64,000 nt of DNA from the NCBI GenBank assembly GCA_922989275.2, contig OV277857.1, positions 48,647,083 through 48,711,082 of the forward strand, given 5' to 3'. The stretch comes from Gari tellinella (Eukaryota > Mollusca > Bivalvia > Cardiida > Psammobiidae). The notes below the pieces were generated by a model. It was not told the origin of the DNA. It made no database searches and saw nothing but the letters and a program-made list of their open reading frames with translations. The stretch's first letter is position 1. The number at the start of each line of letters is the position of its first letter. The position numbers and the translations under genes were made by a program. Shown here piece after piece: positions 49,262 through 57,261 of this stretch.

Positions 49262-49475
49262 TTTTCTGGTGTCGTCTAAACGACGGCCTACATGAAAATG
49301 AGTTCCACAAACACAGACAAGATTCTTTGGTCCATGTTTGTCTTCGACATGTTCATTGAGCGAGCCTTTGGTATTGAGTTTGCTCCGCAAGTGTCACATT
49401 CAAAGGCACTCTTTTGCCAAGAATGATAAACATGCCGTTGTCTTGCCAGAGTTTTCCGATTATTAAACCGTCCGC
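49262..49475 (-). pseudogene. Decayed C2H2 zinc-finger coding segment
   Basis: On the minus strand one frame reads FNNRKTLARQRHVYH then FECDTCGANS. A second frame takes over about 10 codons later with GSLNEHVEDKHGPKNLVCVC. Together they form a C2H2 finger (Cys-x2-Cys, then Leu-x2-His-x4-His) between remnants of two others. There is one frameshift near 49366, and the first finger has Gln where a zinc-binding His is expected. The segment lies inside the 4-kb transposon, so it is either a remnant of the element's own protein or a captured host exon. No longer functional. Confidence 0.6.
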
Positions 49476-49479
49476 TGTA

Positions 49480-50070
49480 TAATTAATATTTACAATCGCC
49501 CCATTCAATTCCATTGACAAAAAGTGTGTTCATTTCAAATAAACACCAATTTTCGAGAGGGCGGGACTTGTGGAAAAACTTCGAAGGGGAGGCGGGGCAT
49601 ATGCAGTGTTCCTTCGCGAATTAATCTTTGGAACTTGGGGCAGCAAACATTTGGCGGATTTTTTCAAAATTTGTTCTTAACCGATCTATGCCTTCCTACT
49701 AGTGGAAACCATGATTCCCGACTAATATTCTTCTTTATAAATGAGATAAATTGCAAGAAAATTGACATAAGAATCTACCTTATAAACAGCGGCCTATATC
49801 TGCGTTTCTTTATGACAATAAAACCCCGATATATTTATCCTACTTTAAAATTACGTCACTTCTAATGACGTCATAAAACATTTTTCGCGCCAAACTGTCA
49901 AGTTGTTGATAATGGAACTTATTTTTTCTGCTTTCAAATGTACACAGATTCAGTAAATTGGTCATGGCTGTTCCTTATAGGGTACACATTATTCGTGTTA
50001 TCTACCTCTAATATGGATTAAACATACCTGCGTAGTGGCAAAATGTTTATTTAATGTTAGAAATTACAGC
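49480..50070. other. Transposon interior, no supported gene
   Basis: It contains a 113-codon plus-strand ORF (49524-49865) without a recognisable domain, probably chance. CAATCGCCCC and GGGAGGCGGGGCATATG are locally GC-rich. No splice-supported exon. Confidence 0.4.
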
Positions 50071-50072
50071 AA

Positions 50073-50092
50073 ATATATATATATATATATAT
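50073..50092. repeat. TA dinucleotide run
   Basis: About ten TA repeats in the 4-kb transposon, immediately before the ribozyme-like motif. Confidence 0.8.
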
Positions 50093-50099
50093 AAATATT

Positions 50100-50140
50100 A
50101 ATTCCTTGAAAAAGCCTAACGGCGAAACGTTGGAAGATAA
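50100..50140 (+). other. Degenerate hammerhead-ribozyme-like motif
   Basis: AAAGCCTAACGGCGAAACGTT has the stem II (GCC, TAAC loop, GGC) and the GAAAC box of the hammerhead ribozymes carried by Penelope-like retroelements. The conserved CTGANGA box that should precede stem II is replaced by CTTGAAAAA, so it is probably inactive. The adjacent TA run suits a retroelement end. This is a pattern match, not proof. Confidence 0.35.
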
Positions 50141-50193
50141 TTTAATTCGTGTTGGTGTTGTTATTTTTCTTATAGCAAATATATTGTAAATAT

Positions 50194-50332
50194 AAGAAAT
50201 GAACTGATTTTTTTTCGGCGTTCAAGCGAAATGAACGACAGAAAATTATCGGCTAGCTCGATTCATGGAATTTGCTGATAATTTTCTGTCGTTCATTTCG
50301 CTTGAACGCCGAAAAAAATCAGTTCATTTCTT
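50194..50332. repeat. Near-perfect 139-bp palindrome
   Basis: Arms of about 60 bp (AAGAAATGAACTGATTTTTT through GACAGAAAATTATC and the complement) differ by one T-run length and one base. The spacer of about 20 bp contains CTAGCTCGATTCATGG. No clear target duplication. High arm identity suggests recent origin or selection against divergence. Confidence 0.85.
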
Positions 50333-50334
50333 AA

Positions 50335-51370
50335 ATAAAGCAGTTTGATTTTGTTGTGATACACCATTACGTGTTAATTAAAGCCATATACTGAACTGAA
50401 AGATTTATTGCACAAAGTGCAATTTACCTTTCTTTTCGATGAAAACTACCCCTGTGAAAAGTGTTCAGGAATGTTAGACTACCCATGTACGTTAAATAGA
50501 ATAGTTCTAGGGCTTCAAAAAATACTTTACACATTCTACAAAAGGAGTTCAAGAACTTCTGCAATTCTAGAACAATGGTTCTAAAAATATCAAATTCCTA
50601 GAATTATTGCAGCATATTCATGAACGTATAATGGCCACTTCTACTATTTTTTCATGAATATTCAAGAAATCATTCTCGAATAGTTCTAGAATAATTCAAT
50701 ACCTTCTCACAGGTGTATTTTGTGGCGCTAAAGAATGTCTGAACTTGTGGTCATGTACTGATATTCTTTACAAAGAGTGTACTGGTATTCTTTACAAAGA
50801 AACTGCTTTTTTCATCTGCTTTTACGACATTTGCACGGGAGTCCGGCTGGTGGAAGTGCCGCATATATTGTTATTGCCGTTTACTTCAATATCCAGGCTT
50901 ATATCGAGTAAACTAGGGTCTTCTAACGAGATCTCGCCCATTTCGAGATTCGTGAATACCCTGTAACACTGTTAAGAAGAACCTGTAACACTTATCAAAC
51001 AGTCGACAGGGACCTGTAACCTCTACATCACATTGATAAGTAACACCAAACTTATGATAACATTTAAAATCGGACATATTTCTTTAAAAAATGCTTCAAT
51101 ATTAGAAAAACACGAACAAATAGATTATCTTATTGTGTAACATGCTGCAATTTCTTACGTAAATTTAACTTATAACAAAAATATGTGCATATTCATGTAG
51201 GCAGTGGGGACCACTTGCTTTTATGTCCTCTATTTACCTGAATTCTAACGCAGGCGACGTTAACTATCGTCTTAAAAAGAAGCCAAAAGCTCTTACCAAG
51301 TTTTAATGAAGAATCCTTGCCATGAGGCTGTGTAAACTCGCTGAAAGATTATGTATTTACATGTACACGC
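50335..51370. other. Transposon interior, no gene seen
   Basis: It holds repeated TTCTAGAA-type words at 50500-50700 and a 73-codon ORF at 50745 with an internal duplication of ATTCTTTACAAAGA. No recognisable protein and no supported exon. Confidence 0.4.
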
Positions 51371-51631
51371 GAGAAAGAGTCATGACTCTGAAACATTTTT
51401 CGAAACGACCCCTATACCACCTGTCGCGAGGACCCTCGCCGCACTGTAACCAAGTTCCTAACCAGTGACTTGTCCTATGCAAACAGTGAAGACCCAGATC
51501 AGAGGGCTCCGAATTGTCCATATTAAGTTTCAGGGAGGAAAGAGTTAAAGCAGGTTCCCGGTAAAGCAAAATGCACCATGTGAAAAAGCATGGCTTGTGC
51601 AATGTTAGACTTGAGAAATAATTAAGAGTAT

Positions 51632-53060
51632 ATTTTTTTAGCTCATCTGTTTTAGCTCACCTGAGCCAAAGGCTCAAGGTGAGCTATTGGGATGGCCCTG
51701 TGTCCGGCGTCCGGCGTCGTCCGTCGTTAGTCGTCCGTCGTCGTTAACAATTGCTTCAAATGACATCTCCTCCTATACGGCTTGACAGAATTCAACCAAA
51801 CTTTACAGAAATGTTCCTTGGGTCAAGCACTTTCAAATTTGTTCAAAGAATTAAAAACAATGCAGAACTCTGGTTGCCATGGCAACCAAAGTGAAAAAAT
51901 AAGGAAATCTTAAAAAATCTTCTTGTCAAAAACTGGAAGGGCCAGAGCTTACATATTTGGCACATAGCATTATCTACTGGTCCTCTATCAAGTATGTTCA
52001 AATTATGCCCCTGGGGTCAAAATTGGCCCCGCCCCGGGGGTCACAGATTTACATAGAGTTATATAGTGAAATTTTCAAACGTCTTCTTCTCTGAAACTAA
52101 TGTGGCCAGAGCATTGATATTTGGCATAGTGACACTTCTAGATGTCCTATACAAAAATTGTTAAAATGGTTCTGGTCAGTTGCATAACTAGGTCACAGGA
52201 GCTAAAAATAGATTTTTTTTCATTGAAAACTTAAAAAATCTTCTTGTCTGAAACTACAAGGGCCTGAGCTTAGATATTTGGCACATAGCATCGCCTACAG
52301 GTCCTCTATTTAGTTTGTTCAAATTATGCCCCTGGGGTCGAAATTGGCCCCACCCCGGGGGTCACACTTTTACATAGAGTTATATAGTGAAATTTTCAAA
52401 CGTCTTCTTCTCTGAAACTAATATGGCCAGAGCTTTGATATTTGGTATGGTGACACTTCTAGATGTCCTAAACTAAAATTGTTCAAATGGTTCTGGTAGG
52501 TTGCATAACTAGGTCACAGGAGCTAAAAATAGATTTTTTTCAATGAAAACTTAAAAAATCTTCTTTTCTGAAACTACAAGGGCCAGAGCTTAGATATTTG
52601 GCACATACCATCGCCTACAGGTCCTCTATCAAGTTTGTTCAAATTATGCACCTGGGGTCAAAATTGGCCGCACCACTGGGGTCACAGTTTTACATAGAGT
52701 TATATAGAGAAAATTTGAAACGTCTTCTTCTCTGACACTAATATGGCCAGAGCTTTTATATTCGGTATGGTGACACTTTTAAATATACTTTACATAATTT
52801 GTTCAAATTGTTCGGGTCTGTTGCATATCTAGGTCAGTCCTGGACCTAAATTATTATCGCCATTTTTTCAGCTATTTTCTCAGGTGAGCGAAATATGCCC
52901 CATGGGGCTCTTGTTTGAAGAAAAAAAAGCTATTGTTGTCACTCTGTCGTTGTCCTAAATCTTAACGCTGGCCATCACTTCTTCAATTTTCACCTACAAC
53001 CTTCATATCTGGTATGCATGTTCATCTTGACAAGTACTATTCAGGCATACCAAAATATTT
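51632..53060. mobile_element. Outer mollusc repeat interrupted by the 1.26-kb element
   Basis: TTTTAGCTCATCTGTTT on the left and GAAGAAAAAAAAGCTATTG with GTTGTCACTCTGTCG on the right look like two parts of one bivalve repeat (AGCTCATCTG, then A-rich, then GTTGTCACT). This recognition comes from memory of the family and is not verified here. Confidence 0.4.
51653..52911 (+). mobile_element. 1.26-kb AGCTCACCTG element with three internal repeats
   Basis: It starts TAGCTCACCTGAGCCAAAGG and ends CTCAGGTGAGCGAAATATGC then GGGGCTCT. TGTTT flanks both sides (51648-51652 and 52912-52916). Inside, a unit of about 320 bp beginning CTTAAAAAATCTTCTT recurs at 51909, 52230 and 52550, each with GGCACATA and CTGGGGTC(A/G)AAATTGGCC. 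I recognise this as a widespread bivalve repeat. It has no intact ORF. Confidence 0.75.
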
Positions 53061-53189
53061 TACCAATTGACCTTAACCTTTGATTTAGTTTTACTGTATA
53101 TTTCACTTATCTTCAAAAACATTGTCACTCACATGTGGTACATGTTTTACTCATCTAAAGGTCTTAGATGGGTTCTGCTTGACTGCGCA

Positions 53190-53294
53190 CAGGAGTCCCG
53201 ACATGATTGCTTTTTTAGAGAAAAAAGCGTCATGCAGAAGGTATATATACTTCTGACGTTTTTTCTCTCAAAAAGCAATCGTGTCGGGGCCCTG
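53190..53294. mobile_element. 105-bp foldback element
   Basis: The ends CAGGAGTCCCGACATGATTG and CAATCGTGTCGGGGCCCTG fold through GAGAAAAAA(G/A)CGTC(A) arms to a TATATATA centre. It is almost entirely stem. No convincing target duplication. Confidence 0.75.
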
Positions 53295-53584
53295 TAAGAA
53301 ATCGAGCCCTGGGTGGAAAATTTTGCAAATCGACGAGTGGCCGTTGCGGAAATAAAAGAAAAACAATGTTTTAGTGAATTATAACTATTGTGCGGACAGT
53401 AAAATTGTTGAATCTGCCAATGAAGAGCTAGATTTGCCAGGATCTGCGAGACAAGCGCCCATAAATGAGGGATGCATGATGAGATGACATGATGATTACA
53501 GGAGGATGATTTCGGCTAATCTCATTTGTTCAAAAGCAGCCTGTTTGGATTAAAACCACCAATCCGCCTTCCTTTTAGCTCTTA
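53295..53584. other. No feature seen
   Basis: AT-rich DNA with ATGATGAGATGACATGATG-type repetition near 53476. No exon supported. Confidence 0.4.
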
Positions 53585-53821
53585 CAGTGGAGAAAACGCT
53601 ATTCTTACCCAGTAAAGGCTTTTACGCTAAAAGTACTATTTCCAGTGCAAACAGTTTGGAGCCTGATCAGATGCTGGGTAAACCCGGCGTCTGATCAGGC
53701 TCCAAACTGTTTACCACTCAGATAACAATGAAAAGTCAGAATTGTCAAAAAATTGTCCTTTTCTGCATTTTAGTGTTTTACCTTTGCGTGTAAACAGGAA
53801 AGAATAACGTTTTCTGCACTG
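53585..53821. mobile_element. TA-flanked 237-bp MITE with hairpin cassette (family E)
   Basis: The ends CAGTGGAGAAAACGCTATTC and GAATAACGTTTTCTGCACTG are inverted repeats flanked by TA. The cassette at 53643-53710 is nearly perfect: CAAACAGTTTGGAGCCTGAT pairs with ATCAGGCTCCAAACTGTTT around GGGTAAACCC. Its arms share CAAACAGTTTGGA with satellite module C. Confidence 0.85.
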
Positions 53822-53982
53822 TAGCGGAGGGGATAATCTCGATCTAATAAACAGAAAACATTCCCTGTGACAAATAAGCCCCAGAACCGCAACAAAGGTA
53901 GTGGAACAAACTGCCTATTAAATACAGGTCTGACTGTAAATCAAACCTGTGGTACATTGCCAAACAAGTTTTCCTAAATCAA

Positions 53983-54207
53983 CCCTTTACTCCATTGATA
54001 CTCATGTTAACACATTAATTTCTTCACTCAAGTAAATAGTTTAATTTTACACAGTCATGAATATGCACAATAAAAATCCTTTATCTAAACAGACTGTACA
54101 TAGTTTAAGCAGACTGGAAGTAAAGCAGAATTAATCCTGCTTTAATTTCAGCCTGCTTTATGCAACCATCTCTCTTCAATACTTAAAATAAGCTATGGAG
54201 TAAAGGG
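53983..54207. mobile_element. A-MITE-related element
   Basis: The ends CCCTTTACTCCATTGATA and CTATGGAGTAAAGGG are flanked by TCAA and TTAA. The central hairpin (TTTAAGCAGACTGGAAGTAA and TTTCAGCCTGCTTTA) corresponds to that of the A-MITE. It is a diverged subfamily. Confidence 0.7.
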
Positions 54208-54285
54208 TTAAATATCTATTGTAATTATTGGGTTGCAACATACCAGCCGTTTATTATGAAACTTTGCAATCATTGTCAACTTTTA

Positions 54286-54480
54286 CAGTCAATCTTGTAT
54301 TAAGCGATCACTCTAGTGAATACCCATATTTTGTCCTGTATGAAGCTGTCTGTTTAATGCAGGATAAAACTAATTCAGAGTTCTCTTCACTATTTCTACC
54401 CTGGGTTAATTACTCTAGTGTCATAATGAAGAGATATGCACACTGATTCGCAAGGTGGTTGCTTTATACAAGATTGACTG
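54286..54480. mobile_element. TA-flanked 195-bp MITE (family F)
   Basis: CAGTCAATCTTGTATTAAGC and its complement GCTTTATACAAGATTGACTG form the ends, with TA on both sides. The interior has TGTTTAATGCAGGATAAAAC, which resembles hairpin arms seen near 59154 and 59265. Confidence 0.75.
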
Positions 54481-54481
54481 T

Positions 54482-55229
54482 ATTTTTCACATTTAGTGCT
54501 GGAGAATATTGTTTATCTTGCAGAAAAGAATTTGTAAAACAGACAATAGCTATTAAATTGACATTTTTTTGTGAATTCCACAAATATTTGCAAATGACAG
54601 TGCATGTTACACCAACAAACTTCAGTTTTCCTTGACTTTACTTTCCCACAGAGTTTGACCCCTCTCAAACACAATTTCATTTTTCTCAAGTTACATGAGG
54701 TCAACCCTCCTAAATTTTTTTGTATTTTGTTCTAGAGTCATGGTAAATAATTTCAAGTGTGGTCACTATGAATGCCCCTGCCCAATTTTTCTCAAAATCT
54801 CAATTTTACTAAAATGTAAAAAATGATTTTTGAGAAAAAAATGGACTCATTAATTATTTTTTTCGAAATATAAGATTTTATTTTAATGTATTATGCAAAA
54901 TATTTAATTTTTCTGCTTGTATTAGTATAAAACAATGTCTTAGGTATGAATGCGTAAATAAATTTTGATCTTTTTATTAATATTTGTAATTTTTATCCTC
55001 TGAAAGAAAAAGGAGGGTAGTCATTTTAGGACGTTTTTTTTAAAAGTAGGGTACCAAGACAAAAATACTCATAATTTCAGTTATAGATAGTGAAAAATCT
55101 TTTAACTCTGGAAAATGATGTAGAATTGAATACTGAATAAGATGGTGTATAGCTTTTGTGGATTCGTTTCGGAGAGCATTACCCATCTAAATCCTTAAGT
55201 TTCCTTGTGTATACTATTGTACTAAGGTT
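54482..55229. other. AT-rich DNA without a supported gene
   Basis: Long A/T runs. CAACCCTCCTAAATTTTTT near 54705 and AGGAGGGTAGTCATTTTAGG near 55009 are a loose inverted pair about 300 bp apart and may bound another old element. No exon supported. Confidence 0.35.
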
Positions 55230-55684
55230 CTTATTATACTGCAAACTAAATTCCTCACTTCTGATAGGCTACCGTAGACCTGACACGAAGTACCCTGTGA
55301 GCTGACAGGGTACATAGAAGTACAGCTGTTTTCATTGGCTGACAGGCCCTTCAGTCTTTGCAGAAAATAAGATGGCCGACTGCTCGACAGGATTGAGTGC
55401 ATTTAATCGTGCACCCTCCATTTTAAGTCCATTTCGGATAAGAACTAATCGGGGTGGGATCTTTCAACAGTCACATTTTTTTCTTGGAAAGTGTGATGCC
55501 ATCGTCTATAATTATATACAAGTGTACCCATTTTTCTATTGAATAACAACGTCATAAACATATGATGTCACTTACGCTCAACGTCATATGTTTTGACACG
55601 ATTTTATTACTGTTTACTTTGAGCGCTGTGCATGACAAATTCCGAAATATTTCATTTGAACAATGAAAACTTTGCAGTATAATA
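55230..55684. mobile_element. Possible 450-bp element with 15-bp inverted ends
   Basis: TTATTATACTGCAAA at the left and TTTGCAGTATAATAA at the right are exact complements. Inside are TACCCTGTGAGCTGACAGGGTA and a CATATG inverted pair (ACATATGATGTCAC and CAACGTCATATGT). No target duplication identified. Confidence 0.4.
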
Positions 55685-55690
55685 AATTCG

Positions 55691-55830
55691 TTATACAGTT
55701 TCCTCACAGGGTACATGAGGATTTCTTCCTGGCTGGTAAAATCATGTAACCCTGGCCTAACGGCTCGGGCAACAATGATTTTCCTCAGCCGGGAAGAAAT
55801 CCTCATGTACCCTGTGAAGAAATTGTATAA
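55691..55830. repeat. 140-bp foldback
   Basis: TTATACAGTTTCCTCACAGG and GTACATGAGGATTTCTTCC pair with GGAAGAAATCCTCATGTACC and CTGTGAAGAAATTGTATAA. The arms are about 45-50 bp with few mismatches. GGTACATGAGG is shared in part with the neighbouring 55290 region. Confidence 0.75.
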
Positions 55831-55946
55831 CTAATAATGGAAGTCTGTTTGTCCTTGTCAGTCAGTCAGTCCCAAGGCTGCCATAAGTTGATTATGAACA
55901 ATCCTGAGAATTCCAAATTTACTATATTTCAAATGTGATTACTTAA

Positions 55947-56183
55947 CTCTTTGAACCCTAGTCACGCATATATGCGTCATTTGCAAACAGTGTAATTGTA
56001 AGGAGTACACTTGTCCTATGCAAACAGTGTTGACCCTGATCAGAGGGCTCCTTAAGGAGCCCTCTGATCAGGGTCTACACTATTTGTCATTTTGACATAA
56101 ATGGTAAAAATCAACCCTTAAATGTAAAAAATGGACTAGACTTAATTGAAAACTAGAATTGTCCATTTCAGGGAGGAAACGGT
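55947..56183 (-). mobile_element. B-MITE, reverse copy inside an A-MITE remnant
   Basis: It is flanked by TTAA (55943-55946 and 56184-56187), with ends CTCTTTGAACCCTAG and GTCCATTTCAGGGAGG. The hairpin lies at 56019-56088 (CAAACAGTGTTGACCCTGAT and partner around CTTAAGGAGCC). GTAGGTTGAAAGTAAAGCAG follows immediately, which is the A-MITE hairpin that should follow its TTAA. Confidence 0.8.
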
Positions 56184-56187
56184 TTAA

Positions 56188-56275
56188 GTAGGTTGAAAGT
56201 AAAGCAGAATGCGCCTGAAGGCGCATTCTGCTTAACTTTCAGCCTACTTTAAGCTACCATCTGCTAGGATAAAAA
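56188..56275 (+). mobile_element. A-MITE right part
   Basis: GTAGGTTGAAAGTAAAGCAG, the GCGCCTGAAGGCGC centre, the complementary arm and CTACCATCTGCTAGGAT match the family. The right terminus is lost. The left half is represented by the diverged AAATGTGATTAC before 55943. Confidence 0.6.
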
Positions 56276-56342
56276 TCCGAAAATTTCGGTAAAATCCGGA
56301 GAAATGGCAGCCCTGCAATCCGTTTGTTATGCTTGTTTCAGG

Positions 56343-56432
56343 ATAATCTTCACACAGCAGAGACGTGCATGTCAGCAGCCTTACCCATTTACACAGACAC
56401 GGAGAACTTACTCAACTACTGTAAGAGCAGAG
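56343..56432 (+). CDS. Candidate internal exon, 30 codons, unknown protein
   Basis: TGCTTGTTTCAG precedes and GTAAGTAT follows, both good splice signals. The 90 bp are open in phase 0 and read DNLHTAETCMSAALPIYTDT then ENLLNYCKSR. A second frame is also open, and the complementary strand is closed. Mixed polar and hydrophobic residues suit a real protein, but I do not recognise the family, and partner exons are not evident within the window. Confidence 0.45.
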
Positions 56433-56469
56433 TAAGTATCACACTGACTTAACTCAATCATCCGTGAAA

Positions 56470-56660
56470 TGTTTAATGAACAATTCCAATTTCCAATTAA
56501 GTATAGTCCATATTGGACTATTATAGGCTTGATTTTATCACAATATGGCAAACAGTGCATACTCTGATAAGAGGGCTTCTTTAAGAGCTTTCTGATCAGG
56601 TGTATGTGCTGATTGCATAAGACAAGACTAGTGTACTCTTCACAGGTATACCATTTGTAA
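56470..56660 (+). mobile_element. Diverged B-MITE
   Basis: ACAATTCCAATTTCCAATTA, a decayed hairpin (CAAACAGTGCATACTCTGAT and CTTTCTGATCAGGTG) and GTGTACTCTTCACAGG follow the order of the B family. Confidence 0.5.
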
Positions 56661-56757
56661 CACTCGTTGCTAGAATTCAGTTTGGTAAATACAGCAGAGA
56701 TTTACCTTTGTTCCTTTAGGAGCCCTCTGATCAAGGTATGCACTGTTCCCTTATGAA
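56645..56757 (+). repeat. Single copy of the 63-kb minisatellite unit
   Basis: CTCGTTGCTAGAATTCAGTT, GGTAAATACAGCAGAGATTT and GGAGCCCTCTGATCAAGG match the unit tandemly repeated at 63336-63914. Here it occurs once, downstream of the diverged B-MITE. Confidence 0.75.
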
Positions 56758-57260
56758 AATGACGATCTTGTAACGAGCTTAAATTTTAGCTCGTACACGC
56801 TAAGCACGATCTTAGCACGCGCAAACTTTAAGATCGCGCTAAGCTCGGAATTGGAACAATTACGGCCTCGCGCGATCTTGGGACAAGCTCGCGCGATCTT
56901 TGGACAAGCTAGTCGCGAGATCGCCACGAGCTAGTCGCGAGCTTGCCACGAGCTAGTTGCGAGCTTGCCACGAGCTCGCTATGAGCTAGTCGCGAGCTTG
57001 CAACAAGTTTGTCGCGAGCTTGCCACAAGATCGTGCGAGCTTGTCCCAAGATCGCGCAAGGCCGTAATTGTTCCAATTCCGAGCTAGCGCGATCTTAAAG
57101 TTCGCGCATGCTTGTCACTAGCTGACTACGAGCTAATCACAAGTCGGCCGCGAGCTTGCCACAAGTTGATTGTGAAATCGCAAAAGTAAGGGCTCACTTG
57201 TGAGCCAATCATGTGGGTGCCACAAGCCAATCGCAAGCTTGCCACAAGCTATAAATAATT
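56752..57260. repeat. GC-rich AGCT palindrome with tandem core
   Basis: Two arms of about 85 bp (56819-56899 and 57022-57108) are nearly perfect complements: CTTTAAGATCGCGCTA, CTCGGAATTGGAACAATTAC and GCGATCTTGGGACAAGCTCG. Between them are imperfect repeats of about 22 bp made of GCCACGAGCTAGTCGCGAGC variants, themselves rich in AGCT and TCGCGA palindromes. Similar repeats continue to 57260. CCCTTATGAAAA at the left edge recurs inverted (TTTTCATAAGGG) beside the related block at 63099. Confidence 0.8.
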
Positions 57261-57261
57261 G

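Larger units (their letters stand above)
47437..51467. mobile_element. 4031-bp DNA transposon with long TIRs and ACTT duplication
   Basis: It starts CACTGGTTAGGAACTTGG and ends with its complement. The first 54 bp match except for one base, and similarity extends weakly to TGTTTCAGAGTC about 85 bp in. The TIR contains GAGGGTCCTCGCGACAGG. Flanking ACTT (47433-47436 and 51468-51471) is the target duplication. CAC termini with a 4-bp duplication fit Chapaev-type (CMC) elements; Ginger, Sola1 and Academ are alternatives. It has no intact transposase. It contains a B-MITE, a palindrome at 50194, a TA run and a decayed zinc-finger segment. Confidence 0.8.
47367..51548 (-). mobile_element. B-MITE split by a 4-kb transposon
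   Basis: In reverse orientation the left piece runs from TTAACTCTTTGAACCCTAG to GAACACTT (47436). The right piece resumes at ACTTGTCCTATGCAAACAG (51468) and ends GGAGGAAAGAGTTAA (51548). Joined at one ACTT, they match the intact copy at 48682-48924. The hairpin in the right piece has lost its second arm (GAGGGCTCC joins directly to GAATTGTCC). Confidence 0.8.
47321..51592 (+). mobile_element. A-MITE split by a nested B-MITE
   Basis: The left part (CCCATTACCCCATAACCTG through GGTCACCAC) stops at TTAA 47367-47370. The expected continuation AGCAGGTT(C/G) resumes just after TTAA 51545-51548. Everything between is a B-MITE plus a 4-kb transposon. The part after 51549 decays before the right end. 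This is direct evidence that B-MITEs insert at and duplicate TTAA, as piggyBac-type elements do. Confidence 0.75.

Noticed and set aside
49524..49865. 113-codon plus-strand ORF in the 4-kb transposon as its transposase
   Set aside because: No acidic catalytic pattern or zinc-binding motif and atypical composition; probably chance.
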